Of a stretch of DNA of 53,539 bases, positions 1 to 8,210 are shown piece after piece. Below the pieces are notes generated by a model. It was not told where the DNA came from. It ran no database searches and saw nothing but the letters and a program-made list of their open reading frames with translations. Made by a program: the position numbers and the translations under genes. Source of the stretch: an uncultured Eggerthellaceae bacterium (GTDB taxonomy: Bacteria; Actinomycetota; Coriobacteriia; Coriobacteriales; Eggerthellaceae); assembly GCA_947565915.1 (NCBI GenBank), contig CANOHY010000010.1:1-53539 (forward strand), written 5' to 3'. Positions within the stretch are counted from its first letter, which is position 1, and each line of letters begins with the position of its first letter.

Positions 1-126
1 CGGTTTTACATCCTCTACATTGGTTTTCTCCCGCAGCGTAGATCCGCGTAAATCAAGCGCATAGGTGAAGACGGACTTCTTGCTCTTTGGGTCATAAGGA
101 AGTTCTATTTGCTCGGTATGCGCCAT
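1..126 (-). CDS. Partial CDS, N-terminus only, possible Sau3AI/MutH-type endonuclease
   Basis: Only the first 42 codons of a minus-strand gene lie inside the window; the rest runs off the left edge. The peptide starts MAHTEQIELPYDPKSKKSVF and continues with a segment like YALDLRGSTLRE. The pattern LPYD-x-K-S-x(4)-YA-x-x-L-x-G-x-TLRE recalls the N-terminus of Sau3AI/MutH-family type II restriction enzymes, but this is recognition from memory on a short stretch and is weak. A GGTGAT sequence sits just upstream of the ATG at 124-126 as a possible ribosome site. The 146 bases between this start and the next gene hold no other ORF I can support. Confidence 0.4.
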   Translation of the reverse strand, partial: MAHTEQIELPYDPKSKKSVFTYALDLRGSTLREKTNVEDVKP

Positions 127-272
127 GCAGATCACCAGCCAATTCCATCGTAATCGATTAATAGTCTTCCCCTCTCGAATAGTACAACCCTAAAAGTTGT
201 TCATGAAAGACGCTTAATCCGAACCCTTATCGCGAACGCACTCCGACCGGGAAAAGCCAAGCGCTCGCCCCT

Positions 273-1487
273 CTAATTCGAGACTTTTCTCGCGAGCAGC
301 ATACAGCAAACCGAAAGCGTCAATGCCACTCCTAAGATTACAGCCATTCCGAAGATGGGTGTTAGCCAGCCAAGCGAGCCAGCGAACATGCCAGCACACC
401 CGACAATTGTAAACAGGAAGTTGATGAGCGACGACGCAGCGCCCACTCCGGTCTTGAGCGGAGCAAGCAAGTTCGATGTAACCGAAGGACGCATCATCGA
501 GGAAACGAACATGTATACGACCATGCCAAGCATGAATGCCTGAAAGAGATCGGCCCCGGCGGTGAACATGACGAACATGGCGAAGAGCATAGAGACCAGC
601 GTCATCCAAATGGTTCTTTGGGCATTCAGCTTCCGTGAAAACCTTGCAAAGATCAAAGGGCCAATAAGGCTAACTACAGAACAACAGGCGAATACGATTC
701 CGAAGGCAAGCGACGAAAGCCCAAAATGGACTTGATAGACAAATGAGGCAATTCCCAAGTAATCGTAAAATGGCATACAGGTTATGGAAGCTGCAAGCAA
801 TATGAGCATGAAACGCGGGCGCTTGAAGAAGGATGCCATATCCTTAAGCGAGCCCGTCAAGCCACCTGCAACACGCTTATCTGCAGGAAGGGTTTCTCGC
901 ATGAACCCGCACATTGCAAGCGTGAGTCCAAAGAACACAGCCACGCAGATAAAACTGCCACGCCACCCAACCGCATGCAAAACGGCTACGCCCACAAGAG
1001 GTGCCAGAACAGGTGCAGACATCGAGAAGCTCTGGGCAAGCCCAATCACACGAGCCATTTTCTCGCCGTTATAGCAATCCTTAGCAAGGGCTGTGCCAAT
1101 GGAAACCATGCCGCCGCAGCCGAATCCTTGAATCGAACGCAGAAGAAGCAGTATCTCGATGTTGCATGCTAGCGCACACGCCAAGCAAGCGACCAACGCA
1201 ATCAGATTGCTTGCGAATAGAACTGCTTTCCGGCCGCACATGTCACTGAGCGATCCGAGAACCAACACGCCAACGCTCATGAACAAGAAGAACACAGCAA
1301 GCGTGAGCGAAGCTAAAGATTGCGTGGTTCCCAAATGTTCGGTAAGCGTTGGCAATCCAGGCATGTAGAGGTCGGAAGAAAGCGCAGGTACCATCGACAG
1401 CAATCCGATGAACACCGTAAGAACAGGCATCGAAAAGCCACTCGCATTCGCTAATGCAGCCGACGCAGACGAACCTACAACCTTCAT
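273..1487 (-). CDS. MFS multidrug exporter, Bcr/CflA type
   Basis: This is a 12-helix proton-driven exporter of the major facilitator superfamily, about 404 residues, the usual length for the Bcr/CflA (DHA1) group. After a short N-terminus come hydrophobic helices with the Bcr/CflA-like segment SSDLYMPGLPTL at the end of helix 1, and the MFS motif A loop GSLSDMCGRK between helices 2 and 3. It also has the helix 5 antiporter-type region SAPVLAPLVG. The frame opens further upstream, to 1586, but I place the start at the ATG at 1485-1487 because a GGGGA sits 12 bases upstream and the longer version only adds a charged, non-helical leader. It stands alone on the minus strand. The substrate cannot be told from sequence; drugs or small metabolites are typical. 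Confidence 0.82.
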   Translation of the reverse strand: MKVVGSSASAALANASGFSMPVLTVFIGLLSMVPALSSDLYMPGLPTLTEHLGTTQSLASLTLAVFFLFMSVGVLVLGSLSDMCGRKAVLFASNLIALVACLACALACNIEILLLLRSIQGFGCGGMVSIGTALAKDCYNGEKMARVIGLAQSFSMSAPVLAPLVGVAVLHAVGWRGSFICVAVFFGLTLAMCGFMRETLPADKRVAGGLTGSLKDMASFFKRPRFMLILLAASITCMPFYDYLGIASFVYQVHFGLSSLAFGIVFACCSVVSLIGPLIFARFSRKLNAQRTIWMTLVSMLFAMFVMFTAGADLFQAFMLGMVVYMFVSSMMRPSVTSNLLAPLKTGVGAASSLINFLFTIVGCAGMFAGSLGWLTPIFGMAVILGVALTLSVCCMLLARKVSN

Positions 1488-1653
1488 TTGCTCTATGGTC
1501 CCCTTCTGTTTCACCTTAAGCTGCGCACGCCACATTCGATGATTCCATTCTCTGCCTACTTTTGTAAGTGCGCTAGAAGAAAGCAAATGCTCGGTCCCCT
1601 AAGTGGGTATTCGAGCCTCTCGTAAAAGGGTGCGTGACAATAGCGTCGTGGCG

Positions 1654-1684
1654 CAAATAAAGATGCCGCCCGAAGGCGGCATCT
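1654..1684 (-). terminator. Rho-independent terminator after groEL
   Basis: A perfect 10-bp stem, AGATGCCGCC and its complement with a 4-base loop (1661-1684), is followed on the minus strand by TTTATTT. It lies about 40 bases past the groEL stop codon. Confidence 0.85.
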
Positions 1685-1721
1685 CAACAAGCTTGGATAT
1701 GTTGCTCATCCCATCGGGGAC

Positions 1722-3356
1722 TTACATCATTCCCCCACCCATGCCGGCAGCAGCAGCTGCGGCAGCGGCAGCCGGGTCGGGATCCTTCGGAATCTCGTTG
1801 ATGGTAGCCTCGGTAATCAAGATGAGCGCCGCCACGGAAGCAGCCGACTCCAGAGCCGTGCGCGTAACCTTCACCGGGTCGGACACGCCCATGGCAATCA
1901 GGTTGCCATACTCGCCGGTGGCGCAGTTCAGGCCCTCGCCCTTCTTCAGGCCCTTCACCTTCTCAACCACCACAGAGCCCTCGTAGCCCGCGTTGGTGGC
2001 AATGGCCTTCAACGGAGCCACGATGGCCTTTGAGATGATGTCCACGCCCACGCGCTCGTCCAAATCGTCGGTTTCAACCTTCTTCAGGGCAGGCAACGCA
2101 TTGATCAGAGCCACGCCGCCGCCGGCAACAATGCCCTCTTCCACAGCCGCACGCGTAGCCTGCAGCGCGTCCTCGATGCGGCTCTTCTTCTCCTTCAGCT
2201 CGGGCTCGGTCGCAGCGCCAACCTTCAGCACGGCAACGCCACCGGAGAGCTTGCTCAGGCGCTCCTGCAGCTTCTCGCGATCGAAGTCGCTGGTGGTCTG
2301 GTCGAGCTCTGCCTTGATCTGAGCGATGCGGTCCTTGATGGCAGCCTTCTTGCCCGCGCCATCGATGATCAGGAACGAGTCCTTGTTCACCTTCACGGTA
2401 CGTGCATGGCCGCAGTTAGCGCTGGTGGCATCCGCCAAGGTCATACCGAAGTCCTTCATGATGGGCTCAGCGCCTGTCACCGCGGCGATGTCCTCCAGGA
2501 TGCGCTTGCGGCGATCGCCGAAGCCCGGAGCCTTCACAGCCACTACGTTCAGCGTGCCGCGCAGCTTGTTCAGCAGCAGGGTGGCCAAAGCCTCGCCCTC
2601 GACATCCTCGGCAACCAGCAGCAGGCCACGACCGGACTTCATAACCTCTTCCAGCAGCGGTACGAGGTCTTGCACGTTGGAAACCTTCTGGTCGGTCAGC
2701 AGGATGAAGGGGTCTTGCAGCACAGCCTCCATGCGCTCCATGTCGGTTGCCATGTAAGGCGAGATGTAGCCGCGGTCGTACTGCATGCCCTCAACGATCT
2801 CCATCTCGATGCCGAACGTCTGGCTCTCCTCCACGGAGATGGCGCCCTCGTGGCCAACCTCGGTCATGGCCTCGGCGATCATCTCGCCAATCTGCGGGTC
2901 GCCCGCGGAGATGGTGCCCACGTTGGCAATCTGCTCCTTCGTGGAAACCTTCTTGGAATCCTTCTTGATCTGCTCGACCACGGCAGTGGTGGCCTTCTGG
3001 ATGCCGCGACGAATGCCCAGGGCATCGGCACCAGCGGTTACGTTGCGCAGGCCTTCGTTCACGATGACCTCGGCCAGAAGCGTGGCCGTGGTGGTGCCAT
3101 CGCCTGCAACGTCGTTGGTCTTCACGGCAGCCTCGCGCACCAGCTGAGCACCCATGTTCTCAACCGGGTCTTCCAGCTCGACTTCGCGAGCCACGGTAAC
3201 GCCGTCGTTGGTGATGAGCGGCGCGCCATAGGACTTCTCGATGGCAACGTAGCGGCCTTTGGGGCCAAGCGTAACCTTCACAGCATCGGAGAGCTTCGTA
3301 ACGCCCGCGGCAAGAGCGCTGCGCGCGGATGCGTCGAACATGATGTTTTTAGCCAT
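1722..3356 (-). CDS. groL: Chaperonin GroEL (Hsp60)
   Basis: GroEL forms the double-ring ATP-driven folding chamber of the cytoplasm and works with GroES. The product is 544 residues, the normal length. It starts AKNIMFDASARSAL, has the nucleotide-binding loop GDGTTTATLL at about 85-94 and TLGPKGR near 29-35. It ends in the flexible Gly/Met tail, GMGGGMM, here preceded by an unusual run of nine alanines. It lies 37 bases downstream of groES on the same strand, forming the groESL operon controlled by the CIRCE element upstream. Identification is certain; whether the genome has a second copy is unknown. Confidence 0.98.
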   Translation of the reverse strand: MAKNIMFDASARSALAAGVTKLSDAVKVTLGPKGRYVAIEKSYGAPLITNDGVTVAREVELEDPVENMGAQLVREAAVKTNDVAGDGTTTATLLAEVIVNEGLRNVTAGADALGIRRGIQKATTAVVEQIKKDSKKVSTKEQIANVGTISAGDPQIGEMIAEAMTEVGHEGAISVEESQTFGIEMEIVEGMQYDRGYISPYMATDMERMEAVLQDPFILLTDQKVSNVQDLVPLLEEVMKSGRGLLLVAEDVEGEALATLLLNKLRGTLNVVAVKAPGFGDRRKRILEDIAAVTGAEPIMKDFGMTLADATSANCGHARTVKVNKDSFLIIDGAGKKAAIKDRIAQIKAELDQTTSDFDREKLQERLSKLSGGVAVLKVGAATEPELKEKKSRIEDALQATRAAVEEGIVAGGGVALINALPALKKVETDDLDERVGVDIISKAIVAPLKAIATNAGYEGSVVVEKVKGLKKGEGLNCATGEYGNLIAMGVSDPVKVTRTALESAASVAALILITEATINEIPKDPDPAAAAAAAAAGMGGGMM

Positions 3357-3393
3357 GGGGATGAACTTCCTTTCGAATTACGTAAGCTCGCAA

Positions 3394-3681
3394 TTACTCG
3401 CAGATTGCATAGATGTCGTCGGCGCGAAGAATCAGCACATCCTCGCCGTCGTAAGTCACTTCGGTTCCGCCGTATTTGCCATAGATGACCTTGTCGCCCT
3501 TCTTCACGGGCATGGGAAGATGCTTGCCATCCTTGTCGAGCTTGCCTTCGCCCACAGCCACAACAACGCCAGTCTGGGGCTTTTCCTTGGCCTCGGTTGC
3601 CAAATACAGGCCCGATGCAGTTTGCGATTCTGCCTCGTCGGCCTTGACGATCACGCGATCGCCGAGCGGTTTAAGAGCCAT
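3394..3681 (-). CDS. groS: Co-chaperonin GroES (Hsp10)
   Basis: The 95-residue lid protein caps the GroEL ring. It starts MALKPLGDRVIVKADEAE, the family's hallmark first strand. The mobile loop follows at about 17-32 (SQTASGLYLATEAKEK), and it ends with the conserved DVLILRADDIYAI. It is the first gene of the groESL operon. The promoter and CIRCE operator lie directly upstream, so transcription should rise on heat or misfolding stress when HrcA loses activity. Confidence 0.98.
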   Translation of the reverse strand: MALKPLGDRVIVKADEAESQTASGLYLATEAKEKPQTGVVVAVGEGKLDKDGKHLPMPVKKGDKVIYGKYGGTEVTYDGEDVLILRADDIYAICE

Positions 3682-3728
3682 GATGCTTGCCTTTCTTCCT
3701 TGCTGCCATTATTACCTGACGCAATAAT

Positions 3729-3755
3729 TTAGCACTCGTTCGACCCGAGTGCTAA
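3729..3755. promoter_or_regulatory. CIRCE operator (HrcA binding site)
   Basis: The sequence TTAGCACTC, nine bases, then GAGTGCTAA is a perfect match to the CIRCE consensus. It sits between the promoter and groES, in the transcribed leader. The established role is binding of the HrcA repressor; hrcA itself is not in the window. Confidence 0.96.
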
Positions 3756-3764
3756 TACTAGTTC

Positions 3765-3792
3765 ACTATACCATCCACAATTCACATGTGAA
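3765..3792 (-). promoter_or_regulatory. Vegetative promoter of groESL
   Basis: On the minus strand TTCACA (3787-3792) and TATAGT (3765-3770) are separated by 16 bases, a close sigma-70-type match. The predicted start of transcription falls at the edge of the CIRCE element, the classic arrangement. Confidence 0.75.
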
Positions 3793-3824
3793 GTGTTAGA
3801 CGCATTCGTTACGCTCCCGACATG

Positions 3825-3853
3825 AAAAAGGGGCAGCCACGTTGGCTGCCCCT
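3825..3853 (-). terminator. Rho-independent terminator after the rubrerythrin gene
   Basis: An AGGGGCAGCCA stem pairs with TGGCTGCCCCT across a very short loop and is followed on the minus strand by a run of T. It lies about 50 bases past the rubrerythrin stop. Confidence 0.85.
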
Positions 3854-3904
3854 GATTTGCTGTTGCCAGCACCGTGCGACCAAAGGCCGCAACGCTATTC
3901 GCCC

Positions 3905-4444
3905 CTAGTAGTTCTCGGCACGAAGCTCGAAGAACGACTGCTGCTCGCCGCACACCGGGCAAACGGTGGGAGCCTGCTTGCCGATGCACACATGGCCGCA
4001 GTTGCGGCAAATCCACGTGCGGTCGCCGTCGCGCGTGAACACGATGCCCTCCTCGATGTTGCCGATGAGCTTGCGATAGCGCTCCTCGTGCTGCTTCTCG
4101 ATGGCGCCAACCAGACGGAACTTCGCGGCAATCTCCTTGAAGCCCTCCTCTTCGGCGGTCTTGGCGAACTCATCGTACATCTGCGTCCACTCGAACATCT
4201 CGCCAGCCGCGGCATCTTCCAGGTTCTCAACGGTTCCGGGGATCTCGCCGCCATGAAGATACTTGAACCAAAGCTCGGCATGCTCGCGCTCGTTGTGAGC
4301 CGTCTCGGCGAAGATGGCGCCGATCTGCTCGTAGCCGTCCTTCTTTGCCTTGCTGGCGTAGTAGCTGTACTTCGTATGCGCCTGCGACTCGCCCGCAAAG
4401 GCAGCCATGAGGTTTTCCCAAGTCTTAGAATCCTTCAATTCCAT
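3905..4444 (-). CDS. Rubrerythrin
   Basis: Rubrerythrin is a cytoplasmic di-iron peroxidase that protects anaerobes by reducing hydrogen peroxide. The 179-residue product has the ferritin-like four-helix domain first. Its iron ligands appear as E-S-Q-A-H-T-K-Y, E-R-E-H and E-K-Q-H-E-E-R-Y. A C-terminal rubredoxin domain follows, with two Cys pairs (CRNCGHVC and CPVCGEQQ) for one Fe(Cys)4 site. The frame opens further upstream, but the ATG at 4442-4444 has AAAGGA eight bases before it. A TATAAT box at 4485-4490 would also put transcription start inside the longer version, so the shorter start is chosen. It is a monocistron with its own terminator. Confidence 0.93.
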   Translation of the reverse strand: MELKDSKTWENLMAAFAGESQAHTKYSYYASKAKKDGYEQIGAIFAETAHNEREHAELWFKYLHGGEIPGTVENLEDAAAGEMFEWTQMYDEFAKTAEEEGFKEIAAKFRLVGAIEKQHEERYRKLIGNIEEGIVFTRDGDRTWICRNCGHVCIGKQAPTVCPVCGEQQSFFELRAENY

Positions 4445-4484
4445 GAAGCTTTCCTTTCTCGAACCGTCTTCGATGACAGCTTGC

Positions 4485-4490
4485 ATTATA
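4485..4490 (-). promoter_or_regulatory. -10 box of the rubrerythrin promoter
   Basis: A perfect TATAAT reads on the minus strand about 40 bases upstream of the chosen start codon. No convincing -35 box is seen at standard spacing, so an activator or other contacts may be needed. Confidence 0.5.
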
Positions 4491-4574
4491 GCCATACCAT
4501 CAAAGCATGCGTCCATAAATGCAATTGATGCGCAACAAGAAACAACAAACGCCTACGTGCTAAGCTAGCGAGGT

Positions 4575-5237
4575 TTAGCTAAGACCTTGCACGCTGCGAA
4601 CTTGCTCGGCAAGCCACTGCGCCCACGCTTCAACACCATCGCCCTTCGTGGCAGCGATCGGGAATATGGGCGCCTTGCCATTGAGCGCACGCACCGAGCT
4701 TTCGAACGCGTCGACGTCGAAGTCGAACATCGGCATCGTGTCCACCTTGTTGAGCACGACGGCATCAGAGATTTCGAACACGCCGGGGTATTTCAAGGGC
4801 TTGTCATCGCCTTCGGGCACCGACAATATGACCACCTTGGCGTTCTCGCCCAGGTCGAAATCGGTCGTGCAAACGAGATTGCCCACGTTCTCCACTATGA
4901 TGAGATCGAGTCGTTCGAGGTCGAGCACGTCTATGGCGCGCGCGAGCATGTTGCTTTCCAAATGGCACGAACCACCGGTATTGATCTGCACTGCCGGTAT
5001 GCCTTGGCTCTTGATGGTTTCGGCGTCGACCGAGCTCGCGATATCGCCCTCGATCACCGCGATATTGAACTCATCACGCAGAGCATCAATGGTGGCCAGG
5101 ATGCTTGACGTCTTGCCCGATCCGGGGCTAGCTAGCAAGTTCAGCACGTAAACGCCCTTCTGGCGGAACTTCTCGCGCAGCTCGCTTGCCAGCTTGTCGT
5201 TCTTGTCCAAGATGGATGTTGAGAGGTTAATCTCCAT
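4575..5237 (-). CDS. hypB: Hydrogenase maturation GTPase HypB
   Basis: HypB is the GTPase that, with HypA, delivers nickel to [NiFe]-hydrogenase large subunits. The 220-residue product has the P-loop ASPGSGKT at about 36-43. It also has the metal-binding Cys-His pair in GGSCHLE, the Walker B-like IIVENVGNLVCTTDFDLGE, and the specificity motif NKVD. It lacks the His-rich nickel-storage N-terminus seen in some HypB proteins. The start at 5237 overlaps the end of hypA by 11 bases, indicating coupled translation. No hydrogenase structural genes or other hyp genes are in the window. Confidence 0.95.
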   Translation of the reverse strand: MEINLSTSILDKNDKLASELREKFRQKGVYVLNLLASPGSGKTSSILATIDALRDEFNIAVIEGDIASSVDAETIKSQGIPAVQINTGGSCHLESNMLARAIDVLDLERLDLIIVENVGNLVCTTDFDLGENAKVVILSVPEGDDKPLKYPGVFEISDAVVLNKVDTMPMFDFDVDAFESSVRALNGKAPIFPIAATKGDGVEAWAQWLAEQVRSVQGLS

Positions 5238-5607
5238 GCTCGGTTCCTTCGCTTTCCTCGTCAGGGAGGTCCACTTCGATCGATACGATGTCCAGCTCCC
5301 GGCCGCATATCGGTTTGGTCTCGTAGCTTCCGCAGGCAGTGCATGCTCGGTGGAAGCGATCGTGGTCGAATTCGTTGCCGCACTCCAAACACATGCTGCG
5401 CGGATGGACAGGCTGCACCTCAAGCTGCGCGCCTTCGCATAGGGTGCCTTCCGTAAGGGCATCGAATGCGAAGGTGAGCGCCTCGTCCACGATGTCCGTC
5501 AAATCCCCAATGCGCAGCACTATGCGCGTAACCTGAGTAGCACCCGATTCGCGCGCAACGGGAATCACCGAATCGAGCACACCGGCAACTATGCTCATCT
5601 CATGCAC
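5227..5607 (-). CDS. hypA: Hydrogenase maturation nickel metallochaperone HypA
   Basis: HypA binds nickel through its N-terminus and partners with HypB. The product is 126 residues and begins MHEMSIV, giving the conserved His2 nickel ligand. It carries a structural zinc site made of two Cys pairs at 73/76 and 89/92 (CLECG and CTACG). The C-terminus is a short acidic tail. It overlaps hypB and lies 33 bases upstream of the tatC end going leftward, so it may be read from the tat transcript as well. [NiFe]-hydrogenases are Tat-exported, so tat and hyp side by side make functional sense, though that link is inference. Confidence 0.95.
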   Translation of the reverse strand: MHEMSIVAGVLDSVIPVARESGATQVTRIVLRIGDLTDIVDEALTFAFDALTEGTLCEGAQLEVQPVHPRSMCLECGNEFDHDRFHRACTACGSYETKPICGRELDIVSIEVDLPDEESEGTEHGD

Positions 5608-5640
5608 GACAGCGCGCCCTTCGTTGCTCGGCTCGACGCA

Positions 5641-6456
5641 TCAGTCGTCATCGTCGTCGTCGAAGTCGTCATCGTCGTCGCCCCAAAGCTCGCGCTCTTC
5701 CTGTTCCTTCCGCTTGATGCGCCGCGCAAGGGCCACGCGCGCGATGAGCAAGCTCAGCTCGTAGAGCGCTACCAAAGCCGCGAACATCAGCAGCATGGTG
5801 ACGGGGTTCGCATCGGGGGTCACTATAGCGCTGAACACCATGAGCCCCACATATATGTAGCGCCAACTGCTACGCAGCTTGCGATACGGCACGATGTTGA
5901 ACACGACGAGGTAGAAGATGATGATGGGAAGTTCGAAGGCGATGCCGAAGCCCAGCTCGAATTTGATGATGACGTCAATATACGAGGACGCATTCGGAGC
6001 CACCGTGCCGAGCCCTGCCGTTTGGCTGGTGAGCCATTCGAACGCAGGATGCAAGATGATGCAATAGCAGAAGACGGTGCCTGCAATGAACAGCAGCACA
6101 GCCGCCGCGAATGTGGGCACGAACCAGCGCCGCTCCTTGGGTTTCAGCGCAGGCAGGAAGAACGCGAGCAGTTGCCACAGGATTATCGGAGACGTAGCCA
6201 TGACCGACATCCAGAAGGCAATCTTGAACTTCACCGTGAAGGGGTCGAACGCATTCAGGAAGAAAAGATCAACAGTTCCATCTTCGGATTGCGGCAAGAA
6301 CTCCGCAATGGGCAGCAAAAGGAATTGGCCCATGGTGCCTGCGGCTAAATAGAACACGCACACAGCAACCAGAAGAACCACCACGATGCGCACGAGCCGC
6401 ATGCGCAGCTCGCCTAAATGCTCCATGAGGGGCATGCGCGCAGGACCGATGGGCAT
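5641..6456 (-). CDS. tatC: Sec-independent translocase subunit TatC
   Basis: TatC is the six-helix membrane receptor for twin-arginine signal peptides. The 271-residue product opens with MPLMEHLGELRMR, the family's N-terminal signature. It has hydrophobic helices throughout and conserved FELPIIIF and TPDANPVTMLLM segments late in the protein. The C-terminus is odd: after a charged cytoplasmic helix (RRIKRKEQEERE) it ends in a near-pure aspartate stretch encoded by a GAC/GAT triplet tract at 5643-5680, which could vary in length by slippage. Its ATG overlaps the stop of the preceding tatA/B gene as TAATG, so translation is coupled. Confidence 0.95.
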   Translation of the reverse strand: MPIGPARMPLMEHLGELRMRLVRIVVVLLVAVCVFYLAAGTMGQFLLLPIAEFLPQSEDGTVDLFFLNAFDPFTVKFKIAFWMSVMATSPIILWQLLAFFLPALKPKERRWFVPTFAAAVLLFIAGTVFCYCIILHPAFEWLTSQTAGLGTVAPNASSYIDVIIKFELGFGIAFELPIIIFYLVVFNIVPYRKLRSSWRYIYVGLMVFSAIVTPDANPVTMLLMFAALVALYELSLLIARVALARRIKRKEQEERELWGDDDDDFDDDDDD

Positions 6457-7061
6457 TATGCCTCACCTCCCGCAGTGGGCGCGGCTTGCTCGCTCGCATC
6501 TTTGCTCGCCTGAGCCTCTCCGCTGGGTTTCGTGGCTGTTGAAGGCTTTGCGCTTGCCGCAGGGTTGGAAGTCGAGCCTTTCTTCACCTGAGCAGCTTCG
6601 GCAGACTTGGCCTCGTTCGCCTCGTTGGCTGCTTTAGCCGCCTTCTCGCGCTCGTAGCGTGCCTTGCGCTCGCTAAAGCTCTCGCGCACAGCTGGCTCCT
6701 GCTTGCCTTCGCCAGCAGTCATACCACTCGCAGCAGCCTTCTTGCTGGGATCGGCACTCTCGCTCCCGTCGGCCGTTTCGCCCGAAGCGCTGGCTGTCCC
6801 CTTCTGCGCCGCCTTCTTGGCTTCTTGCCGCTGAGCTGCACGGTCTAGCACGTCAAGCGGGTTCTTGAAAGGTTCTTCGGTGTTGTTGGGATCGAAGATC
6901 TTCTCGCCTTTGAAGGTTTCGTTCATCTCGTCTTGAGCTTGGCGAAAGCGCGCAATGCCCTTCCCGATGGTGCGCGCAATCTCGGGCAGCTTGTCCGGTC
7001 CAACGATGAGGAATCCGAAAACGAGGATTATGAAGAGTTCGAAGCCGCCTATGCCGAACAT
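6456..7061 (-). CDS. Twin-arginine translocase TatA/TatB family protein
   Basis: The first 45 residues are diagnostic of TatA/B: MFGIGGFELFIILVFGFLIV then GPDKLPEIARTIGKGI, a transmembrane helix, hinge and amphipathic helix. The GFELF start rather than the TatA-type phenylalanine pattern leans toward TatB. The remaining ~130 residues are a low-complexity Ala/Lys/Glu/Ser-rich tail, making the protein 201 residues, much longer than a minimal TatA. It is upstream of and translationally coupled to tatC, and follows a small membrane protein gene by 16 bases. Confidence 0.9.
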   Translation of the reverse strand: MFGIGGFELFIILVFGFLIVGPDKLPEIARTIGKGIARFRQAQDEMNETFKGEKIFDPNNTEEPFKNPLDVLDRAAQRQEAKKAAQKGTASASGETADGSESADPSKKAAASGMTAGEGKQEPAVRESFSERKARYEREKAAKAANEANEAKSAEAAQVKKGSTSNPAASAKPSTATKPSGEAQASKDASEQAAPTAGGEA

Positions 7062-7077
7062 CAGAGCATCCTTACAC

Positions 7078-7305
7078 TCAAGCGCCCGTACCGAGTACAG
7101 AAAGAGCGATGGTGGGTATGCCCAAAGCCAACACTAATATAACGCATACCACCACAGTGAAGATCTGCCGTATGCGCTGCTTGTGCTCGCTGGCTTCCTT
7201 CTCGCGACGTGCACGCTCGGCAGCTGCCTGCGCGCGCATCTCCTTCTGCTTGGGCGTAAGCTTCTGCTTGCTCGATTGCTTGCCCTTCGTCTGCTTGCCC
7301 GCCAT
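7078..7305 (-). CDS. Small single-pass membrane protein, function unknown
   Basis: The product is 75 residues. A lysine- and arginine-rich coiled stretch (about residues 1-46, including KQKLTPKQKEMRAQ) precedes one C-terminal transmembrane helix (VVVCVILVLALGIPTIAL). The frame opens to 7389, but the ATG at 7303-7305 has an AAAAGG upstream and starts the conserved-looking basic part. It sits just upstream of tatA/B on the same strand, so it is probably the first gene of the tat operon. I do not recognise the family. A role next to Tat is only suggested by position. Confidence 0.6.
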   Translation of the reverse strand: MAGKQTKGKQSSKQKLTPKQKEMRAQAAAERARREKEASEHKQRIRQIFTVVVCVILVLALGIPTIALSVLGTGA

Positions 7306-7402
7306 GAACGCCTTTTCTTCTGATTCACCATGCTCCAAGCCGTATGCATAGGCGCCAAGGCTAGGAAACCACGCATGGAAGCTGAACAATTCGGGGATAT
7401 AT

Positions 7403-7408
7403 TATACT
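7403..7408 (+). promoter_or_regulatory. Candidate -10 box, possibly leaderless menG promoter
   Basis: A TATACT hexamer ends seven bases before the menG ATG at 7416, overlapping TATATT and TATTAT alternatives. No Shine-Dalgarno sequence is present between it and the ATG. This spacing would give a leaderless or nearly leaderless transcript, common in actinobacteria. Confidence 0.4.
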
Positions 7409-7415
7409 TCCCTCT

Positions 7416-8183
7416 ATGCTCGAACAAGCGAGAACATATAGTGTCGACACGGCTACTGGTGAAGCAGCCCCCGCCGAGCTCTCCACTGCCCGCGTTAAGG
7501 AGATCTTCGGTTCCATAGCGCGCAAGTACGAGCGATTCAACGCCATCTCGAGCTTCGGCGCCTACAAGCGCTGGCTTCGTGGCATGATGCAACAGGCTCC
7601 TATCGAGCCTGAGCACGATGTGCTGGACATAGCCGGGGGCACGGGAGATGTATCCCGTGCGGTTGCCGAAGCTCACCAGCCTCGCCATATACAATGCACC
7701 GACCTTGTGCCGGCCATGCTGGAAGTGGCCGAGGCGCACAAGGCGCATGGGGATTTCGGCGACGTTCCCATCGATTTCGACGTGGTGGATGCCCAAAGCA
7801 TTCCTTACTCCGACAATAGCTACGATGTGATCACCATGGCCTACGGCATTCGCAACATGCCCGAACGCCTGAAAGCCCTGCGCGAGATGCTTCGCGTGCT
7901 GAAACCAGGAGGCTCGCTTGTGTGCCTGGAGTTCTCCACGCCGCCAAACCGCCTCTGGCGGGCGCTCTACCATTTCTACTTGCGCCATCTCATTCCCTTC
8001 TGGGGCGGCCTGGTGACCGGCGATAGCTCGGGTTTCATGTACCTCGCGAAGTCGATTCGCGCCTTTCCCGACCAAGAGGGCCTGGGCCGCCTGATGGAGG
8101 AAGCCGGGTTCTGCAATGTGACTTGGAAGAACTACACAGGCGGAATCGCCGCCGTGCACGTAGCACAAAAACCACTCGACTAG
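7416..8183 (+). CDS. menG: Demethylmenaquinone methyltransferase MenG/UbiE
   Basis: This SAM-dependent enzyme performs the last step of menaquinone synthesis, C-methylating demethylmenaquinone at the membrane surface. The 255-residue product has the family signature FGSIARKYERFNAISSFG at about 31-48. The SAM-binding loop DIAGGTGDVS follows at 71-80, then the second UbiE motif YGIRNMPERLKALREMLRVL. It is the only plus-strand gene in this part, divergent from the tat operon. The lack of a ribosome site and the -10 box close to the ATG suggest leaderless translation. Menaquinone is consistent with the anaerobic respiratory genes elsewhere in the window. Confidence 0.95.
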   Translation: MLEQARTYSVDTATGEAAPAELSTARVKEIFGSIARKYERFNAISSFGAYKRWLRGMMQQAPIEPEHDVLDIAGGTGDVSRAVAEAHQPRHIQCTDLVPAMLEVAEAHKAHGDFGDVPIDFDVVDAQSIPYSDNSYDVITMAYGIRNMPERLKALREMLRVLKPGGSLVCLEFSTPPNRLWRALYHFYLRHLIPFWGGLVTGDSSGFMYLAKSIRAFPDQEGLGRLMEEAGFCNVTWKNYTGGIAAVHVAQKPLD

Positions 8184-8210
8184 TTGTTGAAGCTTCTTGC
8201 GAATCTAGAA

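Noticed and set aside
2406..3488. 360-codon plus-strand open frame over groEL
   Set aside because: Antisense shadow of groEL and groES with no recognisable domain.
7134..8168. 344-codon minus-strand open frame over menG
   Set aside because: The plus-strand frame has full UbiE motifs; the antisense frame has none.
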